Origin: Candidatus Manganitrophus morganii
Lineage (GTDB): Bacteria > Nitrospirota > Nitrospiria > SBBL01 > Manganitrophaceae
Direction: 5' to 3'
Assembly (NCBI GenBank): GCA_021651055.1
Contig: JAJHOH010000001.1
Coordinates: 620,001-684,000, forward strand
DNA: 64,000 bases
Under the pieces are notes generated by a model, which was not told the DNA's origin, did not search any database, and saw only the letters and a list, made by a program, of their open reading frames with translations. Made by a program: the position numbers and the translations under genes. This document shows, one piece after another, positions 24,930 through 33,340 of the stretch. Positions within the stretch are counted from its first letter, which is position 1; each line of letters begins with the position of its first letter.

Positions 24930-26093
24930 CTATGATTGGGTAGGGAGGTGTTGGTGAAGAATTTTCGCCACAATGCCGGCTCGCGTCGTTACGTTTAATT
25001 TTTTCATGATTCTTTTGACATGATCTTTGACGGTATACTCCCCGATATTCATACACGATGCAACTTCTTTATTCGTTTTCCCTTCAAGAAGGAGCCGCAC
25101 AACAGCCTGTTCGCGCTCGGTCAAGTTTGTCGACTGTACAAACTGATCAATCCGAACCCCTTGGGATACTTTTTCGATTAATACCATAATATGCATGGAG
25201 TCTCGACTGGTTCCTTGCTTCTGTAAAAGAAGCGCCCGGAAAAGAAAGACCACCCCCTCATGGATGCAAACTCGGTTGACCGTCGGCATGGACGACCCAA
25301 GCAAATCCGGGCCTACACTGTTGATGTTTTCCTTAAACTGGGTATAAAGTTGATAGACGATTTGAGGAAGCGGACTATGATTCGGAGAGGGTGAAGGGCT
25401 TTTCGCTGTAAGCGCTTCTAGAAGACTTTTGGCATCCTGGTTCACATAAAGAATGTGGCCGTCCTGATTCAATATAAGGATACCGGGTTGGGCCCGCCGG
25501 CGAACAAGCTGATGGAGCTCCTCCTCACTGATCTCAGAAACGATTGAATTCTTTTGAAAAATAGGCATTCTCTCTAAATGGGCTCCGATGATCGGGGAAA
25601 CAAGGCTTAATACTTTAAGATTCTCCTCAGTAAAGTCGCCTTTATTCTTCTCTCTCCAAAGAGTAATGTACCCTCTACACTTCTTCTCACTATCCAGAAG
25701 AATAAGGATAAGGGCAAAGTGAAGCTGATTGGGTTTCAATACTCTCTGATATATAGGATGGCTGCTGAGACGAGAGGGGCTCCACCACTCCTCTCCCCGC
25801 ATACAGAGCGCCCCTTTTTGCAGCAGTTGTCGAACGGTCGGGAATAGCGACGAGCCAGGATTCGCGCCGTTCGTTTCCGGAGGAGCCACTCCGTTCCAGA
25901 TCTGCCGAGCAGATTCGATTAGTTGCAACGTATTCGGACTCGTTTGAAAAAACCATCCCGCCCGAAATGGAATCTCTTTTTTGACTTCTGAAAAGATCTC
26001 GTTGAAAAGGGAGTCGAGGTCAAGATCATTCGAATTGATTTTCTTAAGCCGGGCCGCAAGCCGCTTTTGATTAGAAATCATGGAACCAACCAT
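24930..26093 (-). CDS. LuxR-family transcriptional regulator with N-terminal sensor region
   Basis: 387 residues. The C-terminal LuxR helix-turn-helix (about 320-385) has LTEREQAVVRLLLEGKTNKE, then VKDHVKRIMKKLNV. A PAS-like segment near 200-245 (GILILNQDGHILYVNQDAKS) and a GAF-like region at about 30-180 (PFRAGWFFQTSPNTLQLIES, GYITLWREKNKGDFTEENL) precede it. There is no receiver domain, so it probably senses a ligand or redox state directly. It sits upstream of the PilZ and EPS genes in the same direction and is the best local candidate for their activator. The usual PrsK/PrsR pair of such loci is absent from this window. Confidence 0.82.
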   Translation of the reverse strand: MVGSMISNQKRLAARLKKINSNDLDLDSLFNEIFSEVKKEIPFRAGWFFQTSPNTLQLIESARQIWNGVAPPETNGANPGSSLFPTVRQLLQKGALCMRGEEWWSPSRLSSHPIYQRVLKPNQLHFALILILLDSEKKCRGYITLWREKNKGDFTEENLKVLSLVSPIIGAHLERMPIFQKNSIVSEISEEELHQLVRRRAQPGILILNQDGHILYVNQDAKSLLEALTAKSPSPSPNHSPLPQIVYQLYTQFKENINSVGPDLLGSSMPTVNRVCIHEGVVFLFRALLLQKQGTSRDSMHIMVLIEKVSQGVRIDQFVQSTNLTEREQAVVRLLLEGKTNKEVASCMNIGEYTVKDHVKRIMKKLNVTTRAGIVAKILHQHLPTQS

Positions 26094-26398
26094 CTCAGAA
26101 CCTGAGGAATATACCTAAATAACATGAATCCGGGTCAAAAGTCAATTTTTTGACGCCGAGAGGCTCCATGATCGAAATTCAGGTCATCTAAAGAAATGAA
26201 TTTTAAGTTTTCATTAAAAAACAGCGGCTTGAAAGAAGACCGTCGCTCTTGACCGGATCTCACTCGATCTTGGCATTACGAATTTAATTCATTTATCCTA
26301 CAATAACTAATAATAAATAATCGACCTTACCCAAAAATAGATTGGCAGTAAGTTAGCAGAACCATCCAACGCCTCATCGACGTCGATTCGGAACGGCA
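26094..26398. other. Gene-free stretch upstream of the LuxR-type gene
   Basis: 305 bases of AT-rich sequence. An inverted repeat GTCAA-TTTT-TTGAC lies at 26141-26154, about 50 bases before the regulator start, and could be a binding site. On the minus strand TTGACC and TATATT about 19 bases apart give a weak promoter candidate close to the start codon. I see no gene, terminator or repeat in the rest. Confidence 0.4.
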
Positions 26399-28696
26399 CT
26401 ATAGCTCGTTCAATGTCCTTTCCGCCTCATCGGCGCCGGGAAATTCCTTTCCGAGTTTTAATGATTCGGACAACTCCTTTTTAGCGAGTCCATTCTGGCC
26501 GCTTTTGTAATAGGCCATTCCCAGATGATAACGAACAACCGGGTTCTTGGATAACTTTTGGGCGCTCTCCTCCAATAAAGAAACCGCTTTCAGAAAGGCA
26601 TTCTTTTTATAATAGATCCAGCCGAGGGTGTCGGAAATGGCAGGATCATCCGGGTATTTCTCTTTGGCCATTTGCGCCAAGGTCAGCGCACGATCAATGT
26701 TGCCCCCATGTTCGGCATAAATCCAGGCTAAATTATTCGCGGCCGGCGCAAAGTTGGGATCAATCTGCAGCGCTCTCTCATAGTCGGCTCTCGCCTGATC
26801 ATGCTTTTGCTGCGCCTCATAGATCGACCCCCGTGTCATATAGATTTGGGGGAGGTTCGGATTAACCTTGATCGCCTCATCCAATTTTCGGATCGCCTGA
26901 TCAAACTGCTTCCCTTGAACATAAAGGTTCCCAAGATCAACATAGGAAGCAAGATAATCCGGGTCGAGTTCGATTGCCCTTTGATAACTCTCTTCCGCCT
27001 TCTTGAACTCTTTTTTTGCGATATAAACTTTTGCCAGCAGGTTATAAAAAGCCGGGTTTCTCGGCGATGCATCCACCTGCGTCGTGACCCGTTTTAGCGC
27101 TTTTTCCGAATCCCCTCTTGAGAAATCGATCGTAACGATCTGCGCCAAAGCATCGACATGGTCCGAGTTGAGCGATAATGCCTTCTCGAAAAACGTCAAC
27201 GCTTCCGGGTCCCTTTTCTGTCCGCGCCGGAGGAGACCGAGCCTGTAATAGCCGATCGGCTCATCCGGCGCCAATTTGATGATCTGCTGATAAGAACTCT
27301 CCCCTTTTTTGATCTCCCCCTTCGATGCAGACGCATCCCCCAAAATCAGGAGCGCTTTGATATTGGAAGGATCCAATTCAATCGCCCGTTCAGATTCCGT
27401 CATGGCAAGATCAAACGACCGCGCTTGGAGGTGGAGCTCCGCGATCGCCGTTCGGGCGCGGACGTCTTTTGGATTCTGGTTGAGCGCCTCTGAAAAAGCC
27501 GACTTCGCCTGCTGAAGATCATGATCTGCAAAATGAGCCAGTCCGAGGAAGTAATGACCTGAACGAAGAGCGGGTTCCGACTGAATCGCCTTCCGGATGA
27601 GGGTCACGGCCTCGCCGCTTTTATTCTCCGCCAGGAGAAGACGTCCCTTTAGTAAAAGCCCTTCCGGATCGTTCGCATTGTTCGTCAAAAGCTCCTCAAT
27701 GATCCCTCCCGCCTCGTTCTTCTTCCCTTGATTGAGGTAAAAATCGGCCAGCCGCTTCCGGCTAAACATTCCGTCCGGCTTGGCATCCGTCGCCTGCCGA
27801 TAGGCACGCTCCGCCTCTTGCATCTTACGGTGGCCGACATAAAAATCACCAAGCGCAACAAAGGGTTCGGGATCTTTTCCATCGAGTTGACTCGCCTCTA
27901 CGAGTTTGGTTTCCGCCTCCGCCGTCCGTTTTTCAATCGTATAAAAATTCGCAAGGGCAAAATAGAGCGATTTGTTCTGAGGGGAAAGGGCGAGCGCTTT
28001 TTGATAAAATGCCTCGGCCTCGGCCGGCTGCCGGTTATAATGATAAAACCGGGCGAGAGTGACATGGCTTTCAACCGATTTGGAATCGATCGCGAGTGCC
28101 TTCTGGAGAAGCGCCTCGGCCGATGCGGGATCCTTCTTCAGCAACTGAAGGCCGGCAAACTCATAGTAGGTCAACAGCCGCTTCGAATCAAGATCGAGAA
28201 GTTGACGATACGTTTTCTCCGCATCGTCCAGACGGCCTTCCCTCTGCTCGATTCGGGCCTTCACCAAAAGGGCATCGACACTGTTTGGCTCTTTTTGGAG
28301 GACCAGGTCGGATTTTTCCTTTGCCTTGCTCAGGTCGTTCGACGCCAAATAAAGTCCGGCCAGTTTGATTTGCGCATCGATGAGATCCGGTTTTCTTTCA
28401 ACCGCCTCATTCAACATCTTAAAAGCATTGCGTAGATTGGCCGGTCCGCCCATTTTCAGATAGGCAAGCCCCAGGTGATACTTCGCATCAACATGATTCG
28501 GATCGAGTTGGAGAACATTTTTAAACTCGACGACCGCCTCAGAGTACTTCTCTTCGGCCACATAGTCCTGTCCCCTTTGATAGTGCTTCTCCCGCTTTGC
28601 CTCCACCGATGTGCAAGACGACAACACAACGAAATAGAGAACAAGGAGCATCGGGACCCAGGGTCCTCCGGTCAGGCGCATTGAACGATTCTCCAT
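26399..28696 (-). CDS. prsT: PrsT-like TPR lipoprotein of the XrtA/PEP-CTERM system
   Basis: 765 residues. The signal peptide ends in VVLSSC with C28 as the lipidated cysteine. About twenty tetratricopeptide units follow from residue 36 to the end, with repeated cores such as AVVEFKNVLQLDPNHVDAKY and AEESYQRAIELDPDYLASY. It matches the PEP-CTERM system TPR lipoprotein family in type; length is somewhat below the longest members. As an outer-membrane or periplasmic scaffold it probably links the EPS secretion parts. It is transcribed toward the regulator and EPS genes, but the 305-base gap suggests a separate unit. Confidence 0.88.
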   Translation of the reverse strand: MENRSMRLTGGPWVPMLLVLYFVVLSSCTSVEAKREKHYQRGQDYVAEEKYSEAVVEFKNVLQLDPNHVDAKYHLGLAYLKMGGPANLRNAFKMLNEAVERKPDLIDAQIKLAGLYLASNDLSKAKEKSDLVLQKEPNSVDALLVKARIEQREGRLDDAEKTYRQLLDLDSKRLLTYYEFAGLQLLKKDPASAEALLQKALAIDSKSVESHVTLARFYHYNRQPAEAEAFYQKALALSPQNKSLYFALANFYTIEKRTAEAETKLVEASQLDGKDPEPFVALGDFYVGHRKMQEAERAYRQATDAKPDGMFSRKRLADFYLNQGKKNEAGGIIEELLTNNANDPEGLLLKGRLLLAENKSGEAVTLIRKAIQSEPALRSGHYFLGLAHFADHDLQQAKSAFSEALNQNPKDVRARTAIAELHLQARSFDLAMTESERAIELDPSNIKALLILGDASASKGEIKKGESSYQQIIKLAPDEPIGYYRLGLLRRGQKRDPEALTFFEKALSLNSDHVDALAQIVTIDFSRGDSEKALKRVTTQVDASPRNPAFYNLLAKVYIAKKEFKKAEESYQRAIELDPDYLASYVDLGNLYVQGKQFDQAIRKLDEAIKVNPNLPQIYMTRGSIYEAQQKHDQARADYERALQIDPNFAPAANNLAWIYAEHGGNIDRALTLAQMAKEKYPDDPAISDTLGWIYYKKNAFLKAVSLLEESAQKLSKNPVVRYHLGMAYYKSGQNGLAKKELSESLKLGKEFPGADEAERTLNEL

Positions 28697-28830
28697 GATT
28701 ATTCAATTAATTCATATCGATCATGAAGGTATCCGAGAAGAGTACAAATGTCAAATCCTGGAGCGGTCTTCCTGAAGAGATATCGGACATGCCAGGCTTC
28801 TCCCGGTTTGGTTCTGCAAAAAAGGACAAC

Positions 28831-30126
28831 CTATGTTCGATTCTCTCCGGGACCATCGGGAAGCCCGCCCCAAAGATGGAGCGCTCTCCAACGATCGGTT
28901 AAATGGAAGGGGCTCTCCTTTAATCCCGCGATCGTCATCAGGATTTTATCATGGAGATCTCGTTTGCAATGGATCGACCGGAAGATCCGATCTCGCGCCC
29001 AGGTGACCGGAGGAAAACCGCTGTTCCAGAGCCAGGTCAGCTCGTCTCCAAGCCGTTGGAGCGCCTCTACGGAAGGTCGCCGCCGTGATTCGTAGTCCGA
29101 AAGCGCTTCCGCCGAAAAATCTCCCTTCTGGAAACATTCCTCCAGAACCTCCGCGAGAACGATTCCATCTTCCATCGCCGTATTTCTCCCCTGCGCCACA
29201 TGAGGGTTCATCGCATGAGCGGCATCCCCGATCAGCGCGGCGCCGTCCGTGACCCATCGCCGGCATCGAACCAGAAAACAGGGCATATAGGAGGTTTCCT
29301 TCCAAGAAGAAACCGCTTTGAGCGGTGCGTCTAAAACGGAACGGGTGGTGGGGTGGAAGGAGAGGATTTTCTCTTTAAATTGCTCAAAGCTCCCCTCGCG
29401 AAGCCTCTCTAAACGGCCGGAAGGAACCATATAAAATAGATAAATTTTTTCCTTTGAGACCGGAAAGGCGCCGAAGATTGCCCGGCGGCCGAGATAATAA
29501 CGCGTTTCCCCCTCGAACCCGGGGGGGCGATCTACGACCATCGTCAAATAACCATCCTTATATTGATGAAGCCGATGCTCGATCTGAAGCGCCGTCCGAA
29601 TCGCGGAGCGGACGCCGTCTCCCCCCACGATCACCGGCGCGCGCAATGTTGTTTTCTCCCCGTTCCAGTCGACCTCTACCCCGGTCCGCTTCGTCCCTTC
29701 ATATACGAAACCTTGGAAAGTGGTCCCCCAAAAAAGAGAGACATTCGATCTCTGAGCGATTTTCTTTAAGAGAAGGTCCTGTGCAACCTTGGGGAGAAGG
29801 ATCAAAGAATAGGAATAAGGAGCAGAGAGGAGACGATAATCGACGGTGCAGAGAAGCGGTCCTTTTTTTTGAAAGAAGTCCACACGCTCATTTCGATAAA
29901 TATCCGAGGCGAGAAGTTCCGGAAGAAGGCCGAGCCGGTCGAGAAGGCGGAGGCCGTTCGGCTGGATGATCTCCCCCCTCGGAAGGGAACCGGGATGCGG
30001 CTGCCGGTCGAGGATTGCGATCTGAAGCCCCTTCTTCGCCAGCTCCAGCGCAAGAACAAGCCCCCCCGCCCCGCTGCCGACGATGATCAGATCCCATTTT
30101 TGGGGTCTTACCACAACTCCCTCCAT
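28831..30126 (-). CDS. FAD-dependent monooxygenase (PHBH/UbiH-like group)
   Basis: 431 residues. The three FAD motifs are present: IIVGSGAGGLVLALELAKKG at residues 13-32, the GGDGVRSAIR motif near 165, and LIGDAAHAMNPHVAQGRNT near 300. This is the class A flavin hydroxylase fold using NAD(P)H and O2 on aromatic substrates or polyprenyl quinone precursors. The HVAQGRNTAMEDG stretch fits quinone-type hydroxylases and halogenase-like relatives equally. The gene faces away from the di-iron protein gene at 30284, with 157 bases between, so the two may share control. The substrate is unknown. Confidence 0.82.
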   Translation of the reverse strand: MEGVVVRPQKWDLIIVGSGAGGLVLALELAKKGLQIAILDRQPHPGSLPRGEIIQPNGLRLLDRLGLLPELLASDIYRNERVDFFQKKGPLLCTVDYRLLSAPYSYSLILLPKVAQDLLLKKIAQRSNVSLFWGTTFQGFVYEGTKRTGVEVDWNGEKTTLRAPVIVGGDGVRSAIRTALQIEHRLHQYKDGYLTMVVDRPPGFEGETRYYLGRRAIFGAFPVSKEKIYLFYMVPSGRLERLREGSFEQFKEKILSFHPTTRSVLDAPLKAVSSWKETSYMPCFLVRCRRWVTDGAALIGDAAHAMNPHVAQGRNTAMEDGIVLAEVLEECFQKGDFSAEALSDYESRRRPSVEALQRLGDELTWLWNSGFPPVTWARDRIFRSIHCKRDLHDKILMTIAGLKESPFHLTDRWRALHLWGGLPDGPGENRT

Positions 30127-30171
30127 GAGGCCCTACTCTACTTGAGCCCACGTGACCCGTCAAGTTACCAT

Positions 30172-30200
30172 TTGACGATCGCCCGATATTTGAATACACT
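30172..30200 (+). promoter_or_regulatory. Candidate promoter for the HDO-type gene
   Basis: TTGACG (30172-30177), a 17-base spacer and TACACT (30195-30200). The -35 overlaps an inverted repeat GTCAA-N8-TTGAC (30159-30176), a possible operator lying between two divergent genes. Confidence 0.4.
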
Positions 30201-30283
30201 CATTTAGGATGGAAGCCGGTGATCCCTTTTCAGACGGGATCGTTGATTCACTTTGTATAGAACCGCTGTCATAAGGAGGAACG

Positions 30284-31033
30284 TTGAGTCGGCAAGATCG
30301 GTGGACGGATGAGCATTTCAGGGAGCAGCTTCTATCCATTATGGACGGGAAAAATCATTGGGCGTGGACCCGCTTCTCCGGTCCCAAAATCAGCAAAGCG
30401 CAATTGAAGATTCATTATCAACAAGAATATGCGGTCTACGTTCGGGATTTTCCCATCTTTCTCGGACGGCTTTATTCAAAAACCCCCTCGGCCGAAGCCC
30501 GGCGTCCCCTCGCCACCAATTTATATGAAGAAGAGACCGGCGGCTTGAGCCTCGGGAAGCCCCACCCGGCGCTTTTCCTAAAAATGATGGAAGCGCTCGG
30601 ACTTCAGGAAAATCACTTCCAGCGCATCTCTCTTCTGCCGGCCAGCCGTCGTTACCGCCGCTGGCTGGATGAGGTCACCCTCTCCCCCTCCTGGTTGGAG
30701 GGAACCGCCGTCATCACCATTTTTGTCGAGGGGAGCATTCACGATCGAAAAGAGATCGGCGACAATCCCCCCGCCGCTCCCCCCATCGAAGAGGTCCTAA
30801 GAAATCATTTTCTGGTCCGCCATCATCAACTCGATTCCTCGGCGCTCGATCTGATTCGGGCCCACTACCTGGTGGAACATGGTCACCGGCTGGATGCCTG
30901 GCAGATTGTGCTCCAGAATGCAACTTCCCCCGCCTCACGGAAGCGGGTTTACGACCATCTCCATCGCTCTTTGGAACTCTGGCTTGCCTATCGAGAAGGG
31001 GTCGCCAAAGAAGCCGGGATCCGCCCCTCTTGA
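30284..31033 (+). CDS. Heme-oxygenase-fold di-iron protein (TenA/PqqC/CADD-like)
   Basis: 249 residues from a TTG start with a very strong ribosome site (AAGGAGGA). All-helical. The ligand pattern of heme-oxygenase-like di-iron enzymes is visible: the glutamates of NLYEEETGG (82-84), H94, E149 in FVEGS, then H194-x3-E198-x2-H201 in RAHYLVEHGH. The last triple has the same spacing as the CADD ligands H174/D178/H181. Such enzymes use O2 for unusual oxidations, such as p-aminobenzoate synthesis in CADD or N-oxygenation. Classical TenA thiaminases lack this metal set. It lies directly upstream of a HAD phosphatase and is divergent from a flavin monooxygenase. The reaction is unknown. Confidence 0.78.
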   Translation: MSRQDRWTDEHFREQLLSIMDGKNHWAWTRFSGPKISKAQLKIHYQQEYAVYVRDFPIFLGRLYSKTPSAEARRPLATNLYEEETGGLSLGKPHPALFLKMMEALGLQENHFQRISLLPASRRYRRWLDEVTLSPSWLEGTAVITIFVEGSIHDRKEIGDNPPAAPPIEEVLRNHFLVRHHQLDSSALDLIRAHYLVEHGHRLDAWQIVLQNATSPASRKRVYDHLHRSLELWLAYREGVAKEAGIRPS

Positions 31034-31064
31034 CGGTCCTGCGATAAAGTATGAGGCCCTCCGG

Positions 31065-31715
31065 ATGATCGAATGGAATCAGATCGATTCCGTCCTGCTC
31101 GACATGGACGGAACCCTCCTCGACAAACATTTCGATGATTACTTCTGGGAAGAGTTGATCCCGGAGAAATTTTCGGAGTTAAAAAAGATTCCGCTCGATG
31201 AGGCCAAACGCCAACTGCTCGCCGCTTATCGCGCGGAGGAGAAAACGCTGAACTGGACCGATATCGAATACTGGTCGCGGCGGCTCGGCATCGACATCGT
31301 GGCGCTGAAGGAGAGCATCTGCAGCCGGGTTCAGGTTCATCCCGGCGTGGAGCCGTTCCTCCATTTTCTCAAGCAGGAGGAGAAGCAGATCGCCCTGGTG
31401 ACCAACGCGCACCCCAGAACGGTTCAAATCAAGCTTGGCCAGACGATCCTGACCCCCTACTTTGATGTGATCCTCTGCTCCAGCGATATCGGCTTACCGA
31501 AAGAAGAGGTCCATTTCTGGAGAGGAGCCCAGCGGGTGCTCCAGTTCGATAAGGAACGCTCGCTCTTTATCGACGACAACGAAGAGGTCCTTCTCGCCGC
31601 ACATGCCTTCGGGATCAAGTACCTCTTCTTTAAAACCCACGCCAGCAGCCGGGTCCCCCGCGACGACTCCAAAAACTTCCCCTCCCTCCGGCACTTCGGC
31701 GAACTTTTGCCTTAG
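31065..31715 (+). CDS. HAD-superfamily hydrolase, GMP/IMP nucleotidase (YrfG)-like
   Basis: 216 residues from the ATG at 31065, which has GAGG upstream; the frame is open further 5' through the previous gene and that part is not coding. HAD motif I is LLDMDGTLLD at about 9-18, with the first aspartate the nucleophile. Motif II is IALVTNAHP, motif III the lysine of GLPKEEVHFW and motif IV LFIDDNEEVL. WEELIPEKFSE and TLNWTDIEYWSRRLG in the cap resemble the YrfG/YjjG-like nucleotidases. It dephosphorylates a small phosphorylated metabolite in the cytoplasm. It follows the di-iron protein by 31 bases and is likely co-transcribed. Confidence 0.8.
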   Translation: MIEWNQIDSVLLDMDGTLLDKHFDDYFWEELIPEKFSELKKIPLDEAKRQLLAAYRAEEKTLNWTDIEYWSRRLGIDIVALKESICSRVQVHPGVEPFLHFLKQEEKQIALVTNAHPRTVQIKLGQTILTPYFDVILCSSDIGLPKEEVHFWRGAQRVLQFDKERSLFIDDNEEVLLAAHAFGIKYLFFKTHASSRVPRDDSKNFPSLRHFGELLP

Positions 31716-31765
31716 CTTTTTTCATTCTGCCTACATGCAGAGAACTCCAATAGAACCTCCCGTTC

Positions 31766-32395
31766 TCAAGCCGACTTCCGCCTCTGTTGATCTCGGGCTC
31801 GAGCGGGTTGAGAGAAGCGTATCCAATTTGAGGGGCGAACATCTGCTTTCAGCAGGCGCTTCATCATTCGAAGCGCCTGCCGGTTTTCAGTTTCGCTGTG
31901 GGAGGTCACGCAGTCGGAGGGAATGATCAGGTAATAATCGCGAAGATACGCATCGTTCGCGGTAAAGAGGACGCAGTTATCCCCTGTGATGCCGGTGAGA
32001 ATCAAGGTTTTCACATTCAGATAATGGAGAAGAACATCCAGGGTGGTGGAGTAGAAGCCAGAGTTCTTCGGCTTTAATACAAAATAATCCTCCGGCTCAG
32101 GCTTTAAATTCTGGACCAGAGGTCCTCCGCAAACGTCATCGTCAAGACAATGGGCCACCAGCCCTTTGAAGTCCGACCGCCACTTCCCGAAGTTGTCATT
32201 GATGTAGACGACGGGAACATTCGCCCGTTTCGCCCGCTTCTTCAGCTGCGCAATCTTTTCGGCGACCCGCAATGCCCGTTTGAGAAGCGCACGCCCCTCC
32301 TTAAACTCCAGGTCGTTGATCACGTCGATCAACAGCAAGGCGACGTCCGCTTTGTCCGGAACATTGCCGTGCAGATCGGGATTCCGAGCCGGCAT
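31766..32395 (-). CDS. Isochorismatase-family cysteine hydrolase
   Basis: 209 residues. The catalytic triad is visible: D24 in ALLLIDVINDLEF, K108 in FVLKPKNSGF, and C141 in TGDNCVLFTANDA preceded by the usual cis-peptide TGI. ASP/LYS/CYS enzymes of this family hydrolyse amides such as nicotinamide, N-carbamoylsarcosine or ureidoacrylate, or isochorismate when the cysteine is absent. Here the cysteine is present, so amidase-type activity is more likely. A basic C-terminal tail is unusual. It lies downstream of Ku on the same strand after a 111-base gap; no functional link to repair is evident. Confidence 0.82.
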   Translation of the reverse strand: MPARNPDLHGNVPDKADVALLLIDVINDLEFKEGRALLKRALRVAEKIAQLKKRAKRANVPVVYINDNFGKWRSDFKGLVAHCLDDDVCGGPLVQNLKPEPEDYFVLKPKNSGFYSTTLDVLLHYLNVKTLILTGITGDNCVLFTANDAYLRDYYLIIPSDCVTSHSETENRQALRMMKRLLKADVRPSNWIRFSQPARARDQQRRKSA

Positions 32396-32506
32396 CTCCC
32401 ACCCCTTCTGTTGTTCATGAGAGCACGACGCTTGAGCCGCCGCCCCTTCTATACTTCCATGGTACCGAAAACCGTCCTTTGATACAATCCTCTGCTCAAT
32501 CTGTCC

Positions 32507-33325
32507 CTATCCCGCCTGCGGTAACTCCGTTTTCTTTCTCCCTTTTGCTTTTTCTCTCGTCCGCTTCAGGCTCGCCTTGAGCGCCTCGGCCAGATCGATG
32601 AGCGGGGCCTCGGCCTGCTTCGAGATCGTCACCTCCCTCCCCTCGATCTTGTTATGAATGATCTCAAGCAGCTGTTCGCGATGGGTGTCGTGATACGCCT
32701 CCGGATCAAACGGGGCGGACAATTGCTTCATCAATTCAACCGCCATCTCCAGCTCCTTCGGCTTCAATTCAATTTTTTTCGGAAGCTCTTTTGAAAGGGT
32801 GTCCACCGTCCGGACCGATTCAGGGTAATAAAGGGTCTCCAATCCGATGGCGTTTTCGATCGGCCGCAGGAGGGCCAGATGTCCCTTCTGTCGGAGCGCA
32901 ATCCGGCCGACCGCGGCGAGATTCATCTTTTTCATCGCCTCGCGGAGGAGCGTATAGGCTTTCGCACTCCCCTCTTCGGGGACGGCGTAATAGGCCCGAT
33001 CGTAATAGACCGGATCAATTTCCTGAATGTGGACGAAGTTGAGAATCTCGATCGTTCTCTCCAGTTGTTCGGCCGCTTTCTCAAAATCTTTTTCATCCAG
33101 CAGGACAAACTGTTCCTTCGAGTATGGATAACCTCGGATGATCTCTTCCTGTGCAATCTCCTTCTTGCAGCTCGGGCAATATTTACGATATTGAATCCGG
33201 GAATGACATTCTTTGTGGAGATAGTGGAATTTCAACGGACGATCTTCCGTGGCGGTGTACAGCCGGACGGGAATGTTCACCAGTCCGAATGTAATAGAAC
33301 CCTTCCAAAATGAGCGAAATGCCAT
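32507..33325 (-). CDS. ku: Ku DNA end-binding protein of bacterial NHEJ
   Basis: 272 residues, the normal size for bacterial Ku. It begins MAFRSFWKGSITFGLVNIPV, the standard Ku core start. A zinc-like group (HKECHSRIQYRKYCPSCKK) and YYAVPEEGSAKAYTLLREAM follow. The C-terminal basic tail (REKAKGRKKTEL) is the segment that binds DNA and recruits LigD. Homodimeric Ku rings load onto double-strand breaks. LigD lies immediately upstream on the same strand, 15 bases away, so a two-gene NHEJ operon is clear. Confidence 0.95.
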   Translation of the reverse strand: MAFRSFWKGSITFGLVNIPVRLYTATEDRPLKFHYLHKECHSRIQYRKYCPSCKKEIAQEEIIRGYPYSKEQFVLLDEKDFEKAAEQLERTIEILNFVHIQEIDPVYYDRAYYAVPEEGSAKAYTLLREAMKKMNLAAVGRIALRQKGHLALLRPIENAIGLETLYYPESVRTVDTLSKELPKKIELKPKELEMAVELMKQLSAPFDPEAYHDTHREQLLEIIHNKIEGREVTISKQAEAPLIDLAEALKASLKRTREKAKGRKKTELPQAG

Positions 33326-33340
33326 TGTGATTCTCCTTGC

